DNA of 33,004 nt from Anaerolineae bacterium (GTDB lineage Bacteria; Chloroflexota; Anaerolineae; JAFGEY01), in assembly GCA_016929775.1 (NCBI GenBank), contig JAFGIE010000100.1:1-33004 (forward strand). Reading direction: 5' to 3'. Shown here piece after piece: positions 1 to 8,128 of this stretch. Numbering within the stretch: the first letter of the stretch is position 1; each line of letters starts with the position of its first letter. Below the pieces are notes generated by a model that was not told the origin of the DNA, made no database searches, and saw nothing but the letters and a program-made list of their open reading frames with translations. A program made the position numbers and the translations under genes.

Positions 1-1380
1 GTAGTTCAGGCGGCGGTTCTGGTCCTGCCCATCCACGCGGATCGTGTTGTGCGCGCGCGTCGAGAGGACATAGCGGCGCATTTCCGAGCTGTCATACGCA
101 TAGTTGCCCCCCTCGGCGAGCAGAAGCCGCCCGTAGGCGTGGAGCAACACGTTGCCCTTGTCCTCGTGCTGGTGTCCATAGCCAAAGGGTCCGCCATCGA
201 CCAGCGCCCACAGCGCGTCCGGCGACCAATCGGTGCGCATCACATAGTAGCCGGCGTAGGGAAAGGCGACCGAGGTCTCGGTGGGAGGGGCGCCTTGGCT
301 GCCTTTCATGTAGGCCCACAGCAGGTCCGTGCGCTCGGGATAGGCGTGGACGGCGCGATCCATCAGCGGGGCGACCTCGATCCATCCCCCGTCGTTGACG
401 TCGGGCAGCCGTCCATCGGGCATCATCATCTTGAGGTTGACGTCGTGCATGCGCTCCATGCTGGTGCGGAATGCATCTGGGAGCGGTTCGTCGTAGGCCT
501 CGCAGACGTCGATCAACCACTGGTAGTTGCGCACGTCGACCTGGTGATAGCCGGTCGAGAGCTCGACCTGGAAGCCATCGGGGTAGACCTGGGCGTCCAG
601 CTCGTGTACCAAGCGCTCAAAGGCATACGCCTTCCAGGCTGGCGCGTCCACGAACTGCGGGTAGAGGATCCCGATCTGCGCCAGGCCATTCATCTCCATG
701 ATCAGCCAGTTGCCGGTGCGGTGAAAGTTGCGCAGGCGCCATCCGTGTTCCCAGATCGACTTGTACCAGTCGACCAGTACCTCGTCGGTAAAGTGCGGCG
801 AGCGATAGAAGGCGTGCAGCGCCCGCTGCCACGAACCGCCCATGCGGATCCCGGCTTCGATCGTCCGCCAGCAGAGGGTGGCGCCGCCGTCCGCGTTCTC
901 GGGGACCACTGCCTGCCGGACCCAGCTCCGGAAGAAGCGGACGAACGCTTCGGCGTACCGCTCGTCGCCGGTCTCGCGGTAGCGCTCGGCGAGCATGGCC
1001 CATTCGGGGTGGCGGCTGAGCTGCCACGTCCACTCGCGGTACTGGTTGTAGGTCGGGTTGATGGTCCAGTCGACCTCGCCCGTAAAGCGGTGGGGCGTGC
1101 TGCACGAGATCAGCTCACCGCGCACGATGCGCTCCGCAGCCTCGGCGAGGGTTTCGCCCTCGACCATGCAGCTGTGCCCGCCCCAGCTCCGGTCGATGCT
1201 CAGGTAGCGCTCGGGCTGCAGTGTGCGCCGCACCTCGGCGGCGAGCAGCGCGCGCGCCCTGTCCCAGTCTTCAGCCGCGACAGCCTGGGGGATCTCCTCC
1301 AAGCCCGGGCGCGTTGCGTCGATCCGGCTGTAGAAGGCCTCGTCGCTCAGGCGCGGGCCGACCACGGTTTCTCTCTCCAC
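1..1380 (-). CDS. Heparinase II/III-like polysaccharide lyase family protein (3' end outside window)
   Basis: The frame is open from a GTG at 1380 to the window edge, giving 460 residues with no stop, so the C-terminus is missing. The GTG follows AGGAGG (1385-1390 on the plus strand) by four bases. The N-terminal two thirds is Trp/Tyr-rich and helical-toroid-like (NPTYNQYREWTWQLSRH, FHRTGNWLIMEMNGL), as in heparinase N-terminal domains. Near the end comes the beta-sandwich signature of the family: GYGHQHEDKGNVLLHAYGR, then LLLAEGGNYAY and TRAHNTIRVDGQ. Family members cleave uronic-acid-containing polysaccharides by beta-elimination, with Tyr and His as usual catalytic residues; the substrate cannot be read from sequence. 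No N-terminal signal peptide is visible. The gene lies 8 bases after the DUF362 gene, so the two are probably co-transcribed. A sulfatase lies across valS, which is compatible with sulfated glycan use, but that link is inference. Confidence 0.85.
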   Translation of the reverse strand, partial: MERETVVGPRLSDEAFYSRIDATRPGLEEIPQAVAAEDWDRARALLAAEVRRTLQPERYLSIDRSWGGHSCMVEGETLAEAAERIVRGELISCSTPHRFTGEVDWTINPTYNQYREWTWQLSRHPEWAMLAERYRETGDERYAEAFVRFFRSWVRQAVVPENADGGATLCWRTIEAGIRMGGSWQRALHAFYRSPHFTDEVLVDWYKSIWEHGWRLRNFHRTGNWLIMEMNGLAQIGILYPQFVDAPAWKAYAFERLVHELDAQVYPDGFQVELSTGYHQVDVRNYQWLIDVCEAYDEPLPDAFRTSMERMHDVNLKMMMPDGRLPDVNDGGWIEVAPLMDRAVHAYPERTDLLWAYMKGSQGAPPTETSVAFPYAGYYVMRTDWSPDALWALVDGGPFGYGHQHEDKGNVLLHAYGRLLLAEGGNYAYDSSEMRRYVLSTRAHNTIRVDGQDQNRRLNY

Positions 1381-1388
1381 GTTTCCTC

Positions 1389-2489
1389 CTAGTCCCAGCA
1401 GGGTTCAAAGGGGATGCGCACGTCGTCGATCGAGGGGCCGACGACGTGGATCTCGTCCAAGCGATTGGTGCCCAGCCCCAGTTCGCGCGCCAGGTTCAGG
1501 TGGTTGTCGCCGCGCAGGAAGGGCGGTTTGGGGCGCTCGATGGTTGGGTCGTAGCCCTGCGCCGCCGTCGCCACGGCGTCCGTCGCCACCACGTCCTTGC
1601 CCGCGAGCAGCACACCCGGGGCGATGGCGGACATTGTGCCGATCCAGGGGCCCTCGCCCCCCTGGGTGGTCTTGATCCCGTCGATCAGGCCAAGGTGGAT
1701 CGGGCGCGCGCGGTTGAGGTCGACGATCACGCGCGGCAGGCGCGTGGGCGTCACGTTGGCTTCGCCGTGCAGCGCAGAACGGTGGTTGTGACGGGGATCC
1801 ATCCGGTAGAACTGGGCGGGCACGAGGCCGATCAGGTTCTTCATCGTGTGCGTCACGCCCGCGTTGTAGTGGTTCTTCATCTTGGCGACCGACATGAAAA
1901 CGTCGACGTCCTCCAGGACGTGGTTGAAGGTAAAGTCCTGGTAGATGAACGCCCCTTCGCCGACCGCGACCTGGGCATAGTCGCTGTACGGCTCGGTGGC
2001 GTTGAGGTCGATTAGCTGTGCGCCGATCGCGTCCGCCACCTCTTCGTATCCCCACTCGACGTACGATGCCCACTCGTACACCGCCTCGACGATCAGCACC
2101 TCGCGCGCGCCCGCATCGCGGACGAACTCGCCAAGGGCGCGCACGACCTCCGGGTGCGTGATATAGCTCTCGACCGGCGCGTAGCCGTGCAGGGGCTTGG
2201 CGCTCGTCCCGCCCGTCAGGTTGACCTTGATCGCCACCCGGTCGCCCGCGTGGACGACGTCGCCCAGCCCGCCGATCCCGTCAAGCAGGTCACGCACGCG
2301 GGCGCGGATCGTCTCTCGCCGATAGTCTTGGGCCGCCGCGATGGCGACGGTCGCCAGCGCGTCCTGCGCGCTGGGCGCAGTCGCCTGCGTGCGGCAGCCC
2401 GCCACGAGTGCGCCCGCTGCCGCTAGGCCCGCGCCGCGCAGGAACTGCCGGCGCGAGATGTGCCGCCCGCCACACTGCGTTCGACTCAT
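1389..2489 (-). CDS. DUF362 family protein with Tat signal and lipobox
   Basis: The protein has 366 residues. The chosen ATG at 2489 follows AGGAGG with six bases between, and it starts directly at a twin-arginine signal: SRRQFLRG at residues 12-19, a hydrophobic stretch, then VAGC ending at Cys32. This suggests Tat export as a folded, probably cofactor-bearing protein and lipid attachment at Cys32. The mature part carries DUF362 features: VAIKVNLTGG, a YESYITHPEVVRAL-like segment, VFMSVAKMKNHYNAGVTHTMKNLIGLVP, and a late VVATDAVATAAQGYD segment. DUF362 proteins often sit next to ferredoxin domains, but no CxxCxxC cluster is present here. The biochemical role is not established. A longer in-frame start at 2705 would run into valS and remove the signal from the N-terminus, so it was rejected. 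The gene lies between valS and the heparinase-like gene on the same strand. Confidence 0.82.
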   Translation of the reverse strand: MSRTQCGGRHISRRQFLRGAGLAAAGALVAGCRTQATAPSAQDALATVAIAAAQDYRRETIRARVRDLLDGIGGLGDVVHAGDRVAIKVNLTGGTSAKPLHGYAPVESYITHPEVVRALGEFVRDAGAREVLIVEAVYEWASYVEWGYEEVADAIGAQLIDLNATEPYSDYAQVAVGEGAFIYQDFTFNHVLEDVDVFMSVAKMKNHYNAGVTHTMKNLIGLVPAQFYRMDPRHNHRSALHGEANVTPTRLPRVIVDLNRARPIHLGLIDGIKTTQGGEGPWIGTMSAIAPGVLLAGKDVVATDAVATAAQGYDPTIERPKPPFLRGDNHLNLARELGLGTNRLDEIHVVGPSIDDVRIPFEPCWD

Positions 2490-2593
2490 GTTGTCCCTCC
2501 TCTCACACTTGGTGGGTTGGTCGCCCCGTGGGGGCGTCCCTCCGCCGCTCGCCCCTACGCTCCGCGTGGGGGCGTCTGGCACACGCCTGACCG
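2490..2593. repeat. GC-rich intergenic segment with a 12-bp direct repeat and hairpins
   Basis: The valS-DUF362 gap holds two exact copies of CGTGGGGGCGTC (2527-2538 and 2565-2576). The first lies in a tight inverted repeat, CGCCCC/GGGGCG. No T-tract follows, so this is not a convincing terminator. It looks more like a remnant of a dispersed GC-rich repeat. Only a genome-wide copy count would show that. Confidence 0.4.
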
Positions 2594-5308
2594 CTACAGC
2601 GCGTTCAACTCGTCGAGCCGCTCCCCCAGCCGCGCGCGCCGCTCCCGCAGCTCCTCCAGCTTGTCCCGTTCGCGCTGCACGACGTGCGCGGGCGCCTTGG
2701 TGCAAAAGCTCTCGTTGCGCAGGCGCGCCTCGACGGCTTTCGTGTGCTCGGTCAGCTCGTCCATCTCGTGCGCGATCCTGGAGCGCTCCGCGTCCAGGTC
2801 GACCAGCCCGCCCAGGGGCAAGTAGACCTCAATCCCGCCTTGCACGATCGTCAATGCCTGGGCTGGCTTGTCGTCGAGTGTGGGCCACAGCTGCAGCGCC
2901 TCCGGGTCCAGGTGCGCCAGCGTGCAGAGCGCGTCTTGGTGCTGCTCGTAGAATGCGTTCAGCGCGCCGGTGACGAGCAGGGCGGGGATGCGCCTGCCCG
3001 CCTGCACGTTGTACTCGGCGCGCGCGTTGCGGATGGCGCGCACGACCTCCATCAGTGACTGGAGCTGCTCCTCGGCTTGGTCATCGCGGTACACGTCCGT
3101 GGGCCAGTCGGCGACGATCAACGCCGGTCCGTCATGCGGCAGCGCCTGCCACAGCGCCTCGGTGACAAAGGGCATGAACGGATGCAGCAGGCGCAGCGAG
3201 CGGTCAAGCACGTAGACCAGAACCCGCAGCGCAGTGCGCACGTCGTCCTCGTCATCGCCGTACAGGCGCACCTTGCTCATTTCGATGTACCAATCGCAGA
3301 ACTCGTTCCACAGGAACTCTTGGATCTGGCGCGCCGCCTCGCCGAACTGGTAGGCGTCGATCAGGCGCGTGGCTTCGTCGATCAGGCGGCTGCAGCGGGA
3401 CATGATCCAGCGGTCCATCGGCGCCCCGGCGTCTGCGTCGGGCAAACCGAGGGCCTCGACCCCGGCGCGATCCAGGTGGCTCAACACAAAGCGCGTCGCG
3501 TTCCAGATCTTGTTGGCAAAGTTGCGCGCCGCCTCGATCCGCGACGGAGCCAGCTTGGAGTCGTTGCCGGGCGTGCTGCTGGTCACCAGCGCGAAGCGCA
3601 GGGCATCGCAGCCGTACTGCTCGATCACGTTGATCGGGTCATAGCTGGCAGCATCGGGCAGCGACTTGGAGATCTTTTCCCCCCGCTCGTTGCGCACGAG
3701 GCCATGCAGGTACACGGTATGGAAGGGCACCTGCCCCGTGAACTCGAGGCCACTCATGATCATGCGCGCGACCCAGAAGAAGAGGATGTCATAGCCCGTC
3801 TCGAGCACCGAGGTGGGGTAGAAACGCGCCAGGTCGGGCGTCTCCTCGGGCCACCCCAACGTGCTAAAAGGCCACAACCCCGACGAGAACCACGTGTCGA
3901 GCACGTCCGGGTCCTGCTGCAGCGCGCCGCCGCAATGCGGACATTCGGTCGGGTCCTCCATGGCGGCGATCTCGGCCCCGCACTCCTGGCAGTACCACAC
4001 CGGGATGCGATGTCCCCACCACAGCTGGCGGCTGATGCACCAGTCGCGGATGTTCTCCATCCAGTTATAGTAGATCTTGACAAAGCGCTCGGGGACGATC
4101 CGGATCCGCTCATCGCGCACTGCCTCGATCGCCGGCTGGGCCAGTGGCTTGATCTTGACGAACCACTGGGTCGAGATGCGGGGCTCGATGATCGTCGCGC
4201 AGCGCTGGCAGTGCCCGATCGAGTGTACGTAGGGCTCGATCCGGACCAGGGTCCCGGTTCGCTGTAGGTCGGCGACGATGTTCTCGCGGCAGGCAAACCG
4301 ATCCTGCCCGGCGTATGGGCCGGCGTTCTCGTTCATTGTGCCCGTGTCGGTCATGACGTCGACTTGGCCCAGGTCGTGCCGCGCGCCGATCTCATAGTCG
4401 GTCGGGTCGTGTGCCGGGGTCACTTTGACCGCACCCGTGCCGAAGTCGCGGTCGACGACCTCGTCCGCCACGACTGGGATCGCGCGCTCGACGCCCGGCA
4501 GCACGACCTGCTTGCCCACCAGGTCCTGGAACCGCTCGTCGTCGGGGTGCACCGCGACGCCCGTGTCGCCGAGCAGGGTCTCGGGGCGGGTGGTAGCGAC
4601 GGTGATGAACGCCTGTGCGCCCTCGCACCACGCCGGGTCGGGCCACGGCGCGCGGGGCCCCGTCCACGTCGCGTCGATCACCGGATAGCGCAGGTACCAC
4701 AAGTGAGAGGGCTCTTCCTCGTGCTCGACCTCTAGGTCCGAGATCGCCGTCCCGCAGCGCGGGCACCAGTTGACCAGGTAGGTGCCGCGGTAGATCAGTC
4801 CCTTCTCGTAGAGCCGGACAAAGGCGGTGCGCACGGCGTGGCTCAGCCCTTCGTCGAGCGTGAACCGCTCGCGCGACCAGTCGCAGCTCACGCCCAGCCG
4901 CCGGTGCTGGTTGTTGATCCGATCCAGGTAGAACGCCTTCCATTCCCAAACCCTGGCGACGAACGCCTCGCGTCCCAGGTCGGTCCGCGAGATCCCGTCC
5001 TTAGCCAACTCGCGCTCGACCACGTTCTGCGTGGCGATCCCGGCATGATCGGCGCCGGGCACCCACAACGCCGCATCGCCGATCATGCGGTGGTAGCGGA
5101 TCATGATGTCCTCTAGGGTCGCCGTGATCGCGTGCCCGAGGTGCAGCTGCCCCGTCACGTTAGGCGGCGGCATTGAGATCACGAACGGGATCTTGCCCGG
5201 GTCGTCGGGCGGTCGGAAGTAGCCCTGCGCTTCCCACCAGGCATAGAGGCGATCCTCCACCTCGGTTGGATCATAGTTCTTGGGCAGAGAGGCGTTGGTC
5301 TCGGACAT
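2594..5308 (-). CDS. valS: Valyl-tRNA synthetase
   Basis: This class I aminoacyl-tRNA synthetase charges tRNA-Val with valine in the cytoplasm. The protein has 904 residues, normal for bacterial ValRS. The ATG at 5308 is preceded by AAGGAG with eight bases between; the longer open frame to 5392 begins inside the T-box leader and was rejected. The HIGH motif appears as HLGH at residues 56-59 after PPPNVTG. The KMSKS motif appears as KISKS near residue 545 (plus-strand 3662-3676). An editing (CP1) domain lies between, with TTRPETLLGDT. A zinc-ribbon-like CQECG...CPHCGG segment precedes WFSSGLWPFSTLGWP. The C-terminal 65 residues form the charged coiled coil typical of ValRS that contacts tRNA. 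Expression should be tuned by uncharged tRNA-Val through the upstream T-box. DUF362 and the heparinase-like gene follow on the same strand after 104 bases. Confidence 0.98.
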   Translation of the reverse strand: MSETNASLPKNYDPTEVEDRLYAWWEAQGYFRPPDDPGKIPFVISMPPPNVTGQLHLGHAITATLEDIMIRYHRMIGDAALWVPGADHAGIATQNVVERELAKDGISRTDLGREAFVARVWEWKAFYLDRINNQHRRLGVSCDWSRERFTLDEGLSHAVRTAFVRLYEKGLIYRGTYLVNWCPRCGTAISDLEVEHEEEPSHLWYLRYPVIDATWTGPRAPWPDPAWCEGAQAFITVATTRPETLLGDTGVAVHPDDERFQDLVGKQVVLPGVERAIPVVADEVVDRDFGTGAVKVTPAHDPTDYEIGARHDLGQVDVMTDTGTMNENAGPYAGQDRFACRENIVADLQRTGTLVRIEPYVHSIGHCQRCATIIEPRISTQWFVKIKPLAQPAIEAVRDERIRIVPERFVKIYYNWMENIRDWCISRQLWWGHRIPVWYCQECGAEIAAMEDPTECPHCGGALQQDPDVLDTWFSSGLWPFSTLGWPEETPDLARFYPTSVLETGYDILFFWVARMIMSGLEFTGQVPFHTVYLHGLVRNERGEKISKSLPDAASYDPINVIEQYGCDALRFALVTSSTPGNDSKLAPSRIEAARNFANKIWNATRFVLSHLDRAGVEALGLPDADAGAPMDRWIMSRCSRLIDEATRLIDAYQFGEAARQIQEFLWNEFCDWYIEMSKVRLYGDDEDDVRTALRVLVYVLDRSLRLLHPFMPFVTEALWQALPHDGPALIVADWPTDVYRDDQAEEQLQSLMEVVRAIRNARAEYNVQAGRRIPALLVTGALNAFYEQHQDALCTLAHLDPEALQLWPTLDDKPAQALTIVQGGIEVYLPLGGLVDLDAERSRIAHEMDELTEHTKAVEARLRNESFCTKAPAHVVQRERDKLEELRERRARLGERLDELNAL

Positions 5309-5369
5309 GTCGCTCGCTCCTTCGGTCGATCGCGCGCCCGCCGCGCACCGGCAGGGCGTGGGCATAGAA

Positions 5370-5405
5370 CAGAAAATCCCGCTCATCGCCAAGGACGAGA
5401 GGGAT
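5370..5405 (-). terminator. T-box conditional terminator
   Basis: On the minus strand ATCCC-T-CTCGTC, a CTTGGC loop, then GATGAG-C-GGGAT form an eleven-pair stem (one G-U pair) running into TTTT. The 5' arm lies just downstream of the T-box sequence, so antiterminator and terminator compete. This implies transcriptional attenuation rather than translational control. Confidence 0.85.
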
Positions 5406-5650
5406 CGATCTCACGCGGTACCACCTTGCTTCTGCGCGCAACGAGGTGCGCACAGCGCTCGACGACGCTAACGGGTCGGACCGGGAGCGGCTAGCGAGGT
5501 TCTCCTTCACCGCTCCGACTCACAGGCGACCTGGGGCGCGCTCGATGCGGGGCGGACTTGCAGCCGGTGATCCACCCTCTCTGGCGCGGAGCTGCGCCAC
5601 TTCCTCCTGATCGCAGTCGATGGCGTATGTGGTCGGGCGTCGGCGCCCAA
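5370..5650 (-). promoter_or_regulatory. T-box riboswitch leader of valS (tRNA-Val sensing)
   Basis: On the minus strand the leader contains the T-box core AAGGTGGTACCGCG (plus-strand positions about 5413-5426), whose UGGU segment pairs with the tRNA acceptor end. A large GC-rich Stem I region lies upstream (about 5510-5630), including AGGAGGAAGTGG and AGAGAGGGTGG elements typical of T-box Stem I. The specifier codon should be a GUN valine codon; a GTC at 5528-5530 is a candidate, but without a fold I cannot assign it. The terminator half follows directly and can form only when the antiterminator does not. Confidence 0.9.
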
Positions 5651-5657
5651 CGATTCG

Positions 5658-5686
5658 ATTATACTCGATCGACGCGTGCGTGTCAA
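5658..5686 (-). promoter_or_regulatory. Consensus sigma-70-type promoter of valS
   Basis: On the minus strand a perfect TTGACA (plus 5681-5686) and a perfect TATAAT (plus 5658-5663) are separated by 17 bases. The predicted start near 5650 places the whole T-box inside the transcript. Strong initiation is therefore gated by attenuation. Confidence 0.88.
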
Positions 5687-5718
5687 AGACCGATTGGTTG
5701 GGATCGGATCGATCGTAC

Positions 5719-5747
5719 TGGACAGCGCTGGGCTTCCATGCTATAGT
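5719..5747 (+). promoter_or_regulatory. Promoter of the sulfatase gene
   Basis: TGGACA (5719-5724) and TATAGT (5742-5747) are spaced by 17 bases, about 35 bases before the sulfatase start. It is divergent from the valS promoter with 32 bases between the two -35 elements. Confidence 0.7.
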
Positions 5748-5781
5748 GCGCCCAACCTAGAGCACGCGAGAGGAGTCGAGC

Positions 5782-7317
5782 ATGTCCCGTCCCAACATCC
5801 TGTTGATCACGACTGACCAGCAGCACTATGGTGCGCTGGGGACACTCAACCCAGTGCTCCGGACGCCCAACATCGACCGGTTGGCGCGCGAAGGGGTGCA
5901 GTTCGACCGGGCTTACTGCAACAACCCCGTCTGTTCCCCTTCTCGCTCGACCATGATCACCGGGCTCTATCCGGCGTGGCACGGCTGCTGGACGATCGGC
6001 GTCAAGCTGCCGGAGGACGTACCGACCGTAGGCGACCTGTTCCAGGCCCACGGCTACAATGCGATGTTGATCGGCAAGGCGCACTTTCAGCCCCTGGCTT
6101 CGGCGCCGGGCAGCGAGTCGATCGAGTGCCAGCCGATCCTGCGCGACCTCGACTTTTGGCGCGGCTTCCACGGGCCCTGGTATGGGTTCAACCACGTAGA
6201 GACGGCGCGCATGCACGCCCACGAGTCGCACGCGGGTCAGCACTATGCGATCTGGATGGAGGAGAAGGGATTCAGCGACTGGCGCGATTACTTTCAGCGC
6301 TGGCCTCACGATCCAGAGGACAAGTACCGGGGCCCAGAATACACGCGGGGGATGATGGCGTGGGACATCCCCAAAGAGTACCATCACACGCACTGGGTCG
6401 GCGAGCGGGCGGTCGCCGCCATCGAGCGCTCGCTGGGGGAGGGCAAGCCCTTCTTTGCGTGGGCCAGTTTCTTCGATCCCCATCCGCCCTATGCGATCCC
6501 TGAGCCGTGGGCCACTATGTACGACCCGGAGAAGGTGGCGCCGGGGCGCTACGTCGAGGGCGAGCACGACGACATGCCGCCCCAGTATGCCAAGACGCAG
6601 GAGGAAGCGCCCAACTATACGATGTACTGGGAGCCGGGCGGGCAGGGGCTGCATGGCTTTCACTCGCACCTGCATGGCGACCAGGAGCTGCGGCGCAGTA
6701 TCGCGTGCTACTATGGCATGATCAGCATGATCGATCAAGAAGTGGGCCGGATCCTTGACGCCCTCGACCGCCTGGGCATCGCCCAGGACACGCTCGTCCT
6801 GTTCAGCACCGATCACGGGCATTTCCTGGGGCAGCATGGCCTGATCGCCAAGGGCCCCTTCCACTATGAGGACATGCTGCGCATTCCGATGATCGTCCGC
6901 TATCCGGGTGTGGTCCCCGCTGGACTGCGGAGCGACACGCTGCAGTGCCAGGTCGACTGGGCGCCGACCTTTCTGCGCACCGCCGGGATCGAGGTCCCGG
7001 GCCTCATGCAGGGCCTCGACCAGCTGTCCGTGTGGGGCGGCGACCGGTCACAGGCGCGCGACTGGGTACTGGTCGAGAACCGCCATAACCCGACGACGGT
7101 GCACCTGCGCACCCTGGTCACCGATCGGTACAAGATCACCGTGTACCGCGATGCGCGCTACGGCGAGCTGTTCGACCTGGTCCAGGATCCGGGCGAGCTG
7201 CACAACCGGTGGGACGATCCGGCGTATGCGGCGCTCAAGGCGGAGCTGTTGCTTCGTTTCGTGCAGGCTGAGATACAGCGTGAGCCGACGCGGATGCCGC
7301 GCATCGCAGGGGCGTGA
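5782..7317 (+). CDS. Sulfatase, formylglycine (Cys-type) family
   Basis: The protein has 511 residues, within the usual sulfatase range. It hydrolyses sulfate esters (or possibly phosphonate or phosphate esters) with a Ca2+-bound formylglycine. The N-terminus RPNILLITTDQQ carries metal ligand Asp12. The modification motif CSPSR is at residues 51-55, so Cys51 should be converted to formylglycine by a formylglycine-generating enzyme or an anaerobic maturase, neither of which is in this window. TDHGHFLGQHG places metal ligands Asp344 and His345, and KGPFHYED supplies Lys357. LiPMIVRYPG matches the family core. No signal peptide is present, so the enzyme is probably cytoplasmic and acts on imported substrates. 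The ATG follows AGGAG with six bases between. The closest family look is choline-sulfatase or iduronate-sulfatase-like, but substrate is unknown. The heparinase-like gene 4 kb away may belong to the same substrate. Confidence 0.93.
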   Translation: MSRPNILLITTDQQHYGALGTLNPVLRTPNIDRLAREGVQFDRAYCNNPVCSPSRSTMITGLYPAWHGCWTIGVKLPEDVPTVGDLFQAHGYNAMLIGKAHFQPLASAPGSESIECQPILRDLDFWRGFHGPWYGFNHVETARMHAHESHAGQHYAIWMEEKGFSDWRDYFQRWPHDPEDKYRGPEYTRGMMAWDIPKEYHHTHWVGERAVAAIERSLGEGKPFFAWASFFDPHPPYAIPEPWATMYDPEKVAPGRYVEGEHDDMPPQYAKTQEEAPNYTMYWEPGGQGLHGFHSHLHGDQELRRSIACYYGMISMIDQEVGRILDALDRLGIAQDTLVLFSTDHGHFLGQHGLIAKGPFHYEDMLRIPMIVRYPGVVPAGLRSDTLQCQVDWAPTFLRTAGIEVPGLMQGLDQLSVWGGDRSQARDWVLVENRHNPTTVHLRTLVTDRYKITVYRDARYGELFDLVQDPGELHNRWDDPAYAALKAELLLRFVQAEIQREPTRMPRIAGA

Positions 7318-7344
7318 GGCGCAGGCGCTGGTCGACGGATCAAG

Positions 7345-7371
7345 AAGCGGATGAATCCGCTACTACGAACG
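7345..7371. repeat. Small palindromic repeat with a TACTACGAACG tail
   Basis: GCGGAT-GA-ATCCGC (7347-7360) is a perfect 6-bp hairpin followed by TACTACGAACG. The sequence TTACTATGAACG at the far end of the window (32940-32951) matches this tail and also neighbours a palindrome. This suggests a dispersed intergenic repeat. The rest of the 158-base gap (7318-7475) shows no clear promoter. Confidence 0.45.
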
Positions 7372-7475
7372 CAGGGGCGAGGGGGTGACGTGATGCATCC
7401 CGCCTGCGGCTGGCGAGCACACGAGGCGGCGATGCGCCGCGCGCGGTCCACGGCGGCGCGGCATAGGGGAGGAGC

Positions 7476-8126
7476 ATGGCACAGATCCGGATCGTCCTGG
7501 CGGACGATCACGAGGTTGTACGGGAGGGCACGCGCCGGATGCTGGAACGCGAGCCCGACATGAGCGTGGTCGGCGAGGCGGTCAGCGGCGTGGACGCCGT
7601 CCGTCTGGCGGGCGAGCTGCAGCCTGACATCGTCGTCCTCGACGTCCGGATGCCAGAGCTCAACGGGATCGAGACGACCCGGCAGATCAAGCAGTCGCAG
7701 CCGCACGTCCGCGTCCTGGTCTTTACCGCGCACGACGACGACCGCTACGTCTTTCCCCTGCTCGAAGCCGGCGCAGACGGCTACATGCTCAAGACTTCGG
7801 GCCAACGTGACCTGGTCAAGGCGATCCGCGACGTGTACCGGGGGCAGACCGCCCTGCACCCGGCGATCGCACAGCGGGTGGTCCAGCGCCTGACGCAGCG
7901 AGACCGGTTCAAAGGCGAGGGCATGGTCGAGTCGCTGACCGAGCGCGAGATGGAGGTCTTGGAAGCCGTGGCTCACGGCTGGAGCAACAAAGAAGTGTCC
8001 GAGGCGCTGAACATCAGCCCGCACACGGTCCAGGTTCACCTAAGCAACGTGTTTGGCAAGATCGGGGTCAAGACGCGCACCGAGGCTGTGCTGTATGCCA
8101 TCCGCCAGGGGTGGGTCGAGGCGTAG
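7476..8126 (+). CDS. NarL/FixJ-family response regulator
   Basis: The protein has 216 residues and is a transcriptional response regulator. The receiver domain spans residues 5-120, with the acidic pocket ADDHE (Asp10, Asp11), phosphoacceptor Asp56 in VVLDVRMPELNG, Thr in VFTAHDDD and Lys in YMLKTSG. A linker leads to a LuxR-type helix-turn-helix at about 148-212: LTEREMEVLEAVAHGWSNKE followed by VSEALNISPHTVQVHLSNVFGKIGV. The ATG follows GGGGAGGAGC, an excellent ribosome binding site. The histidine kinase gene begins right at its stop, so the two are the cognate pair and translationally coupled. Target genes are unknown. The divergent chromosomal neighbourhood (sulfatase, tmRNA) gives no clear clue. 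Confidence 0.95.
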   Translation: MAQIRIVLADDHEVVREGTRRMLEREPDMSVVGEAVSGVDAVRLAGELQPDIVVLDVRMPELNGIETTRQIKQSQPHVRVLVFTAHDDDRYVFPLLEAGADGYMLKTSGQRDLVKAIRDVYRGQTALHPAIAQRVVQRLTQRDRFKGEGMVESLTEREMEVLEAVAHGWSNKEVSEALNISPHTVQVHLSNVFGKIGVKTRTEAVLYAIRQGWVEA

Positions 8127-8128
8127 CG

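Noticed and set aside
49..1392. Plus-strand 447-residue open frame
   Set aside because: It is antisense to the heparinase-like gene, whose minus-strand translation has clear family motifs and a good ribosome binding site. GC-rich DNA produces such long antisense frames.
3077..4267. Plus-strand 396-residue open frame opposite valS
   Set aside because: The opposite strand carries the valS KISKS and zinc-site region; the plus-strand protein is Arg/His/Asp-rich and resembles no family.
5683..6864. Minus-strand 393-residue open frame opposite the sulfatase
   Set aside because: It is the shadow of a clear sulfatase with a CSPSR motif and metal ligands.
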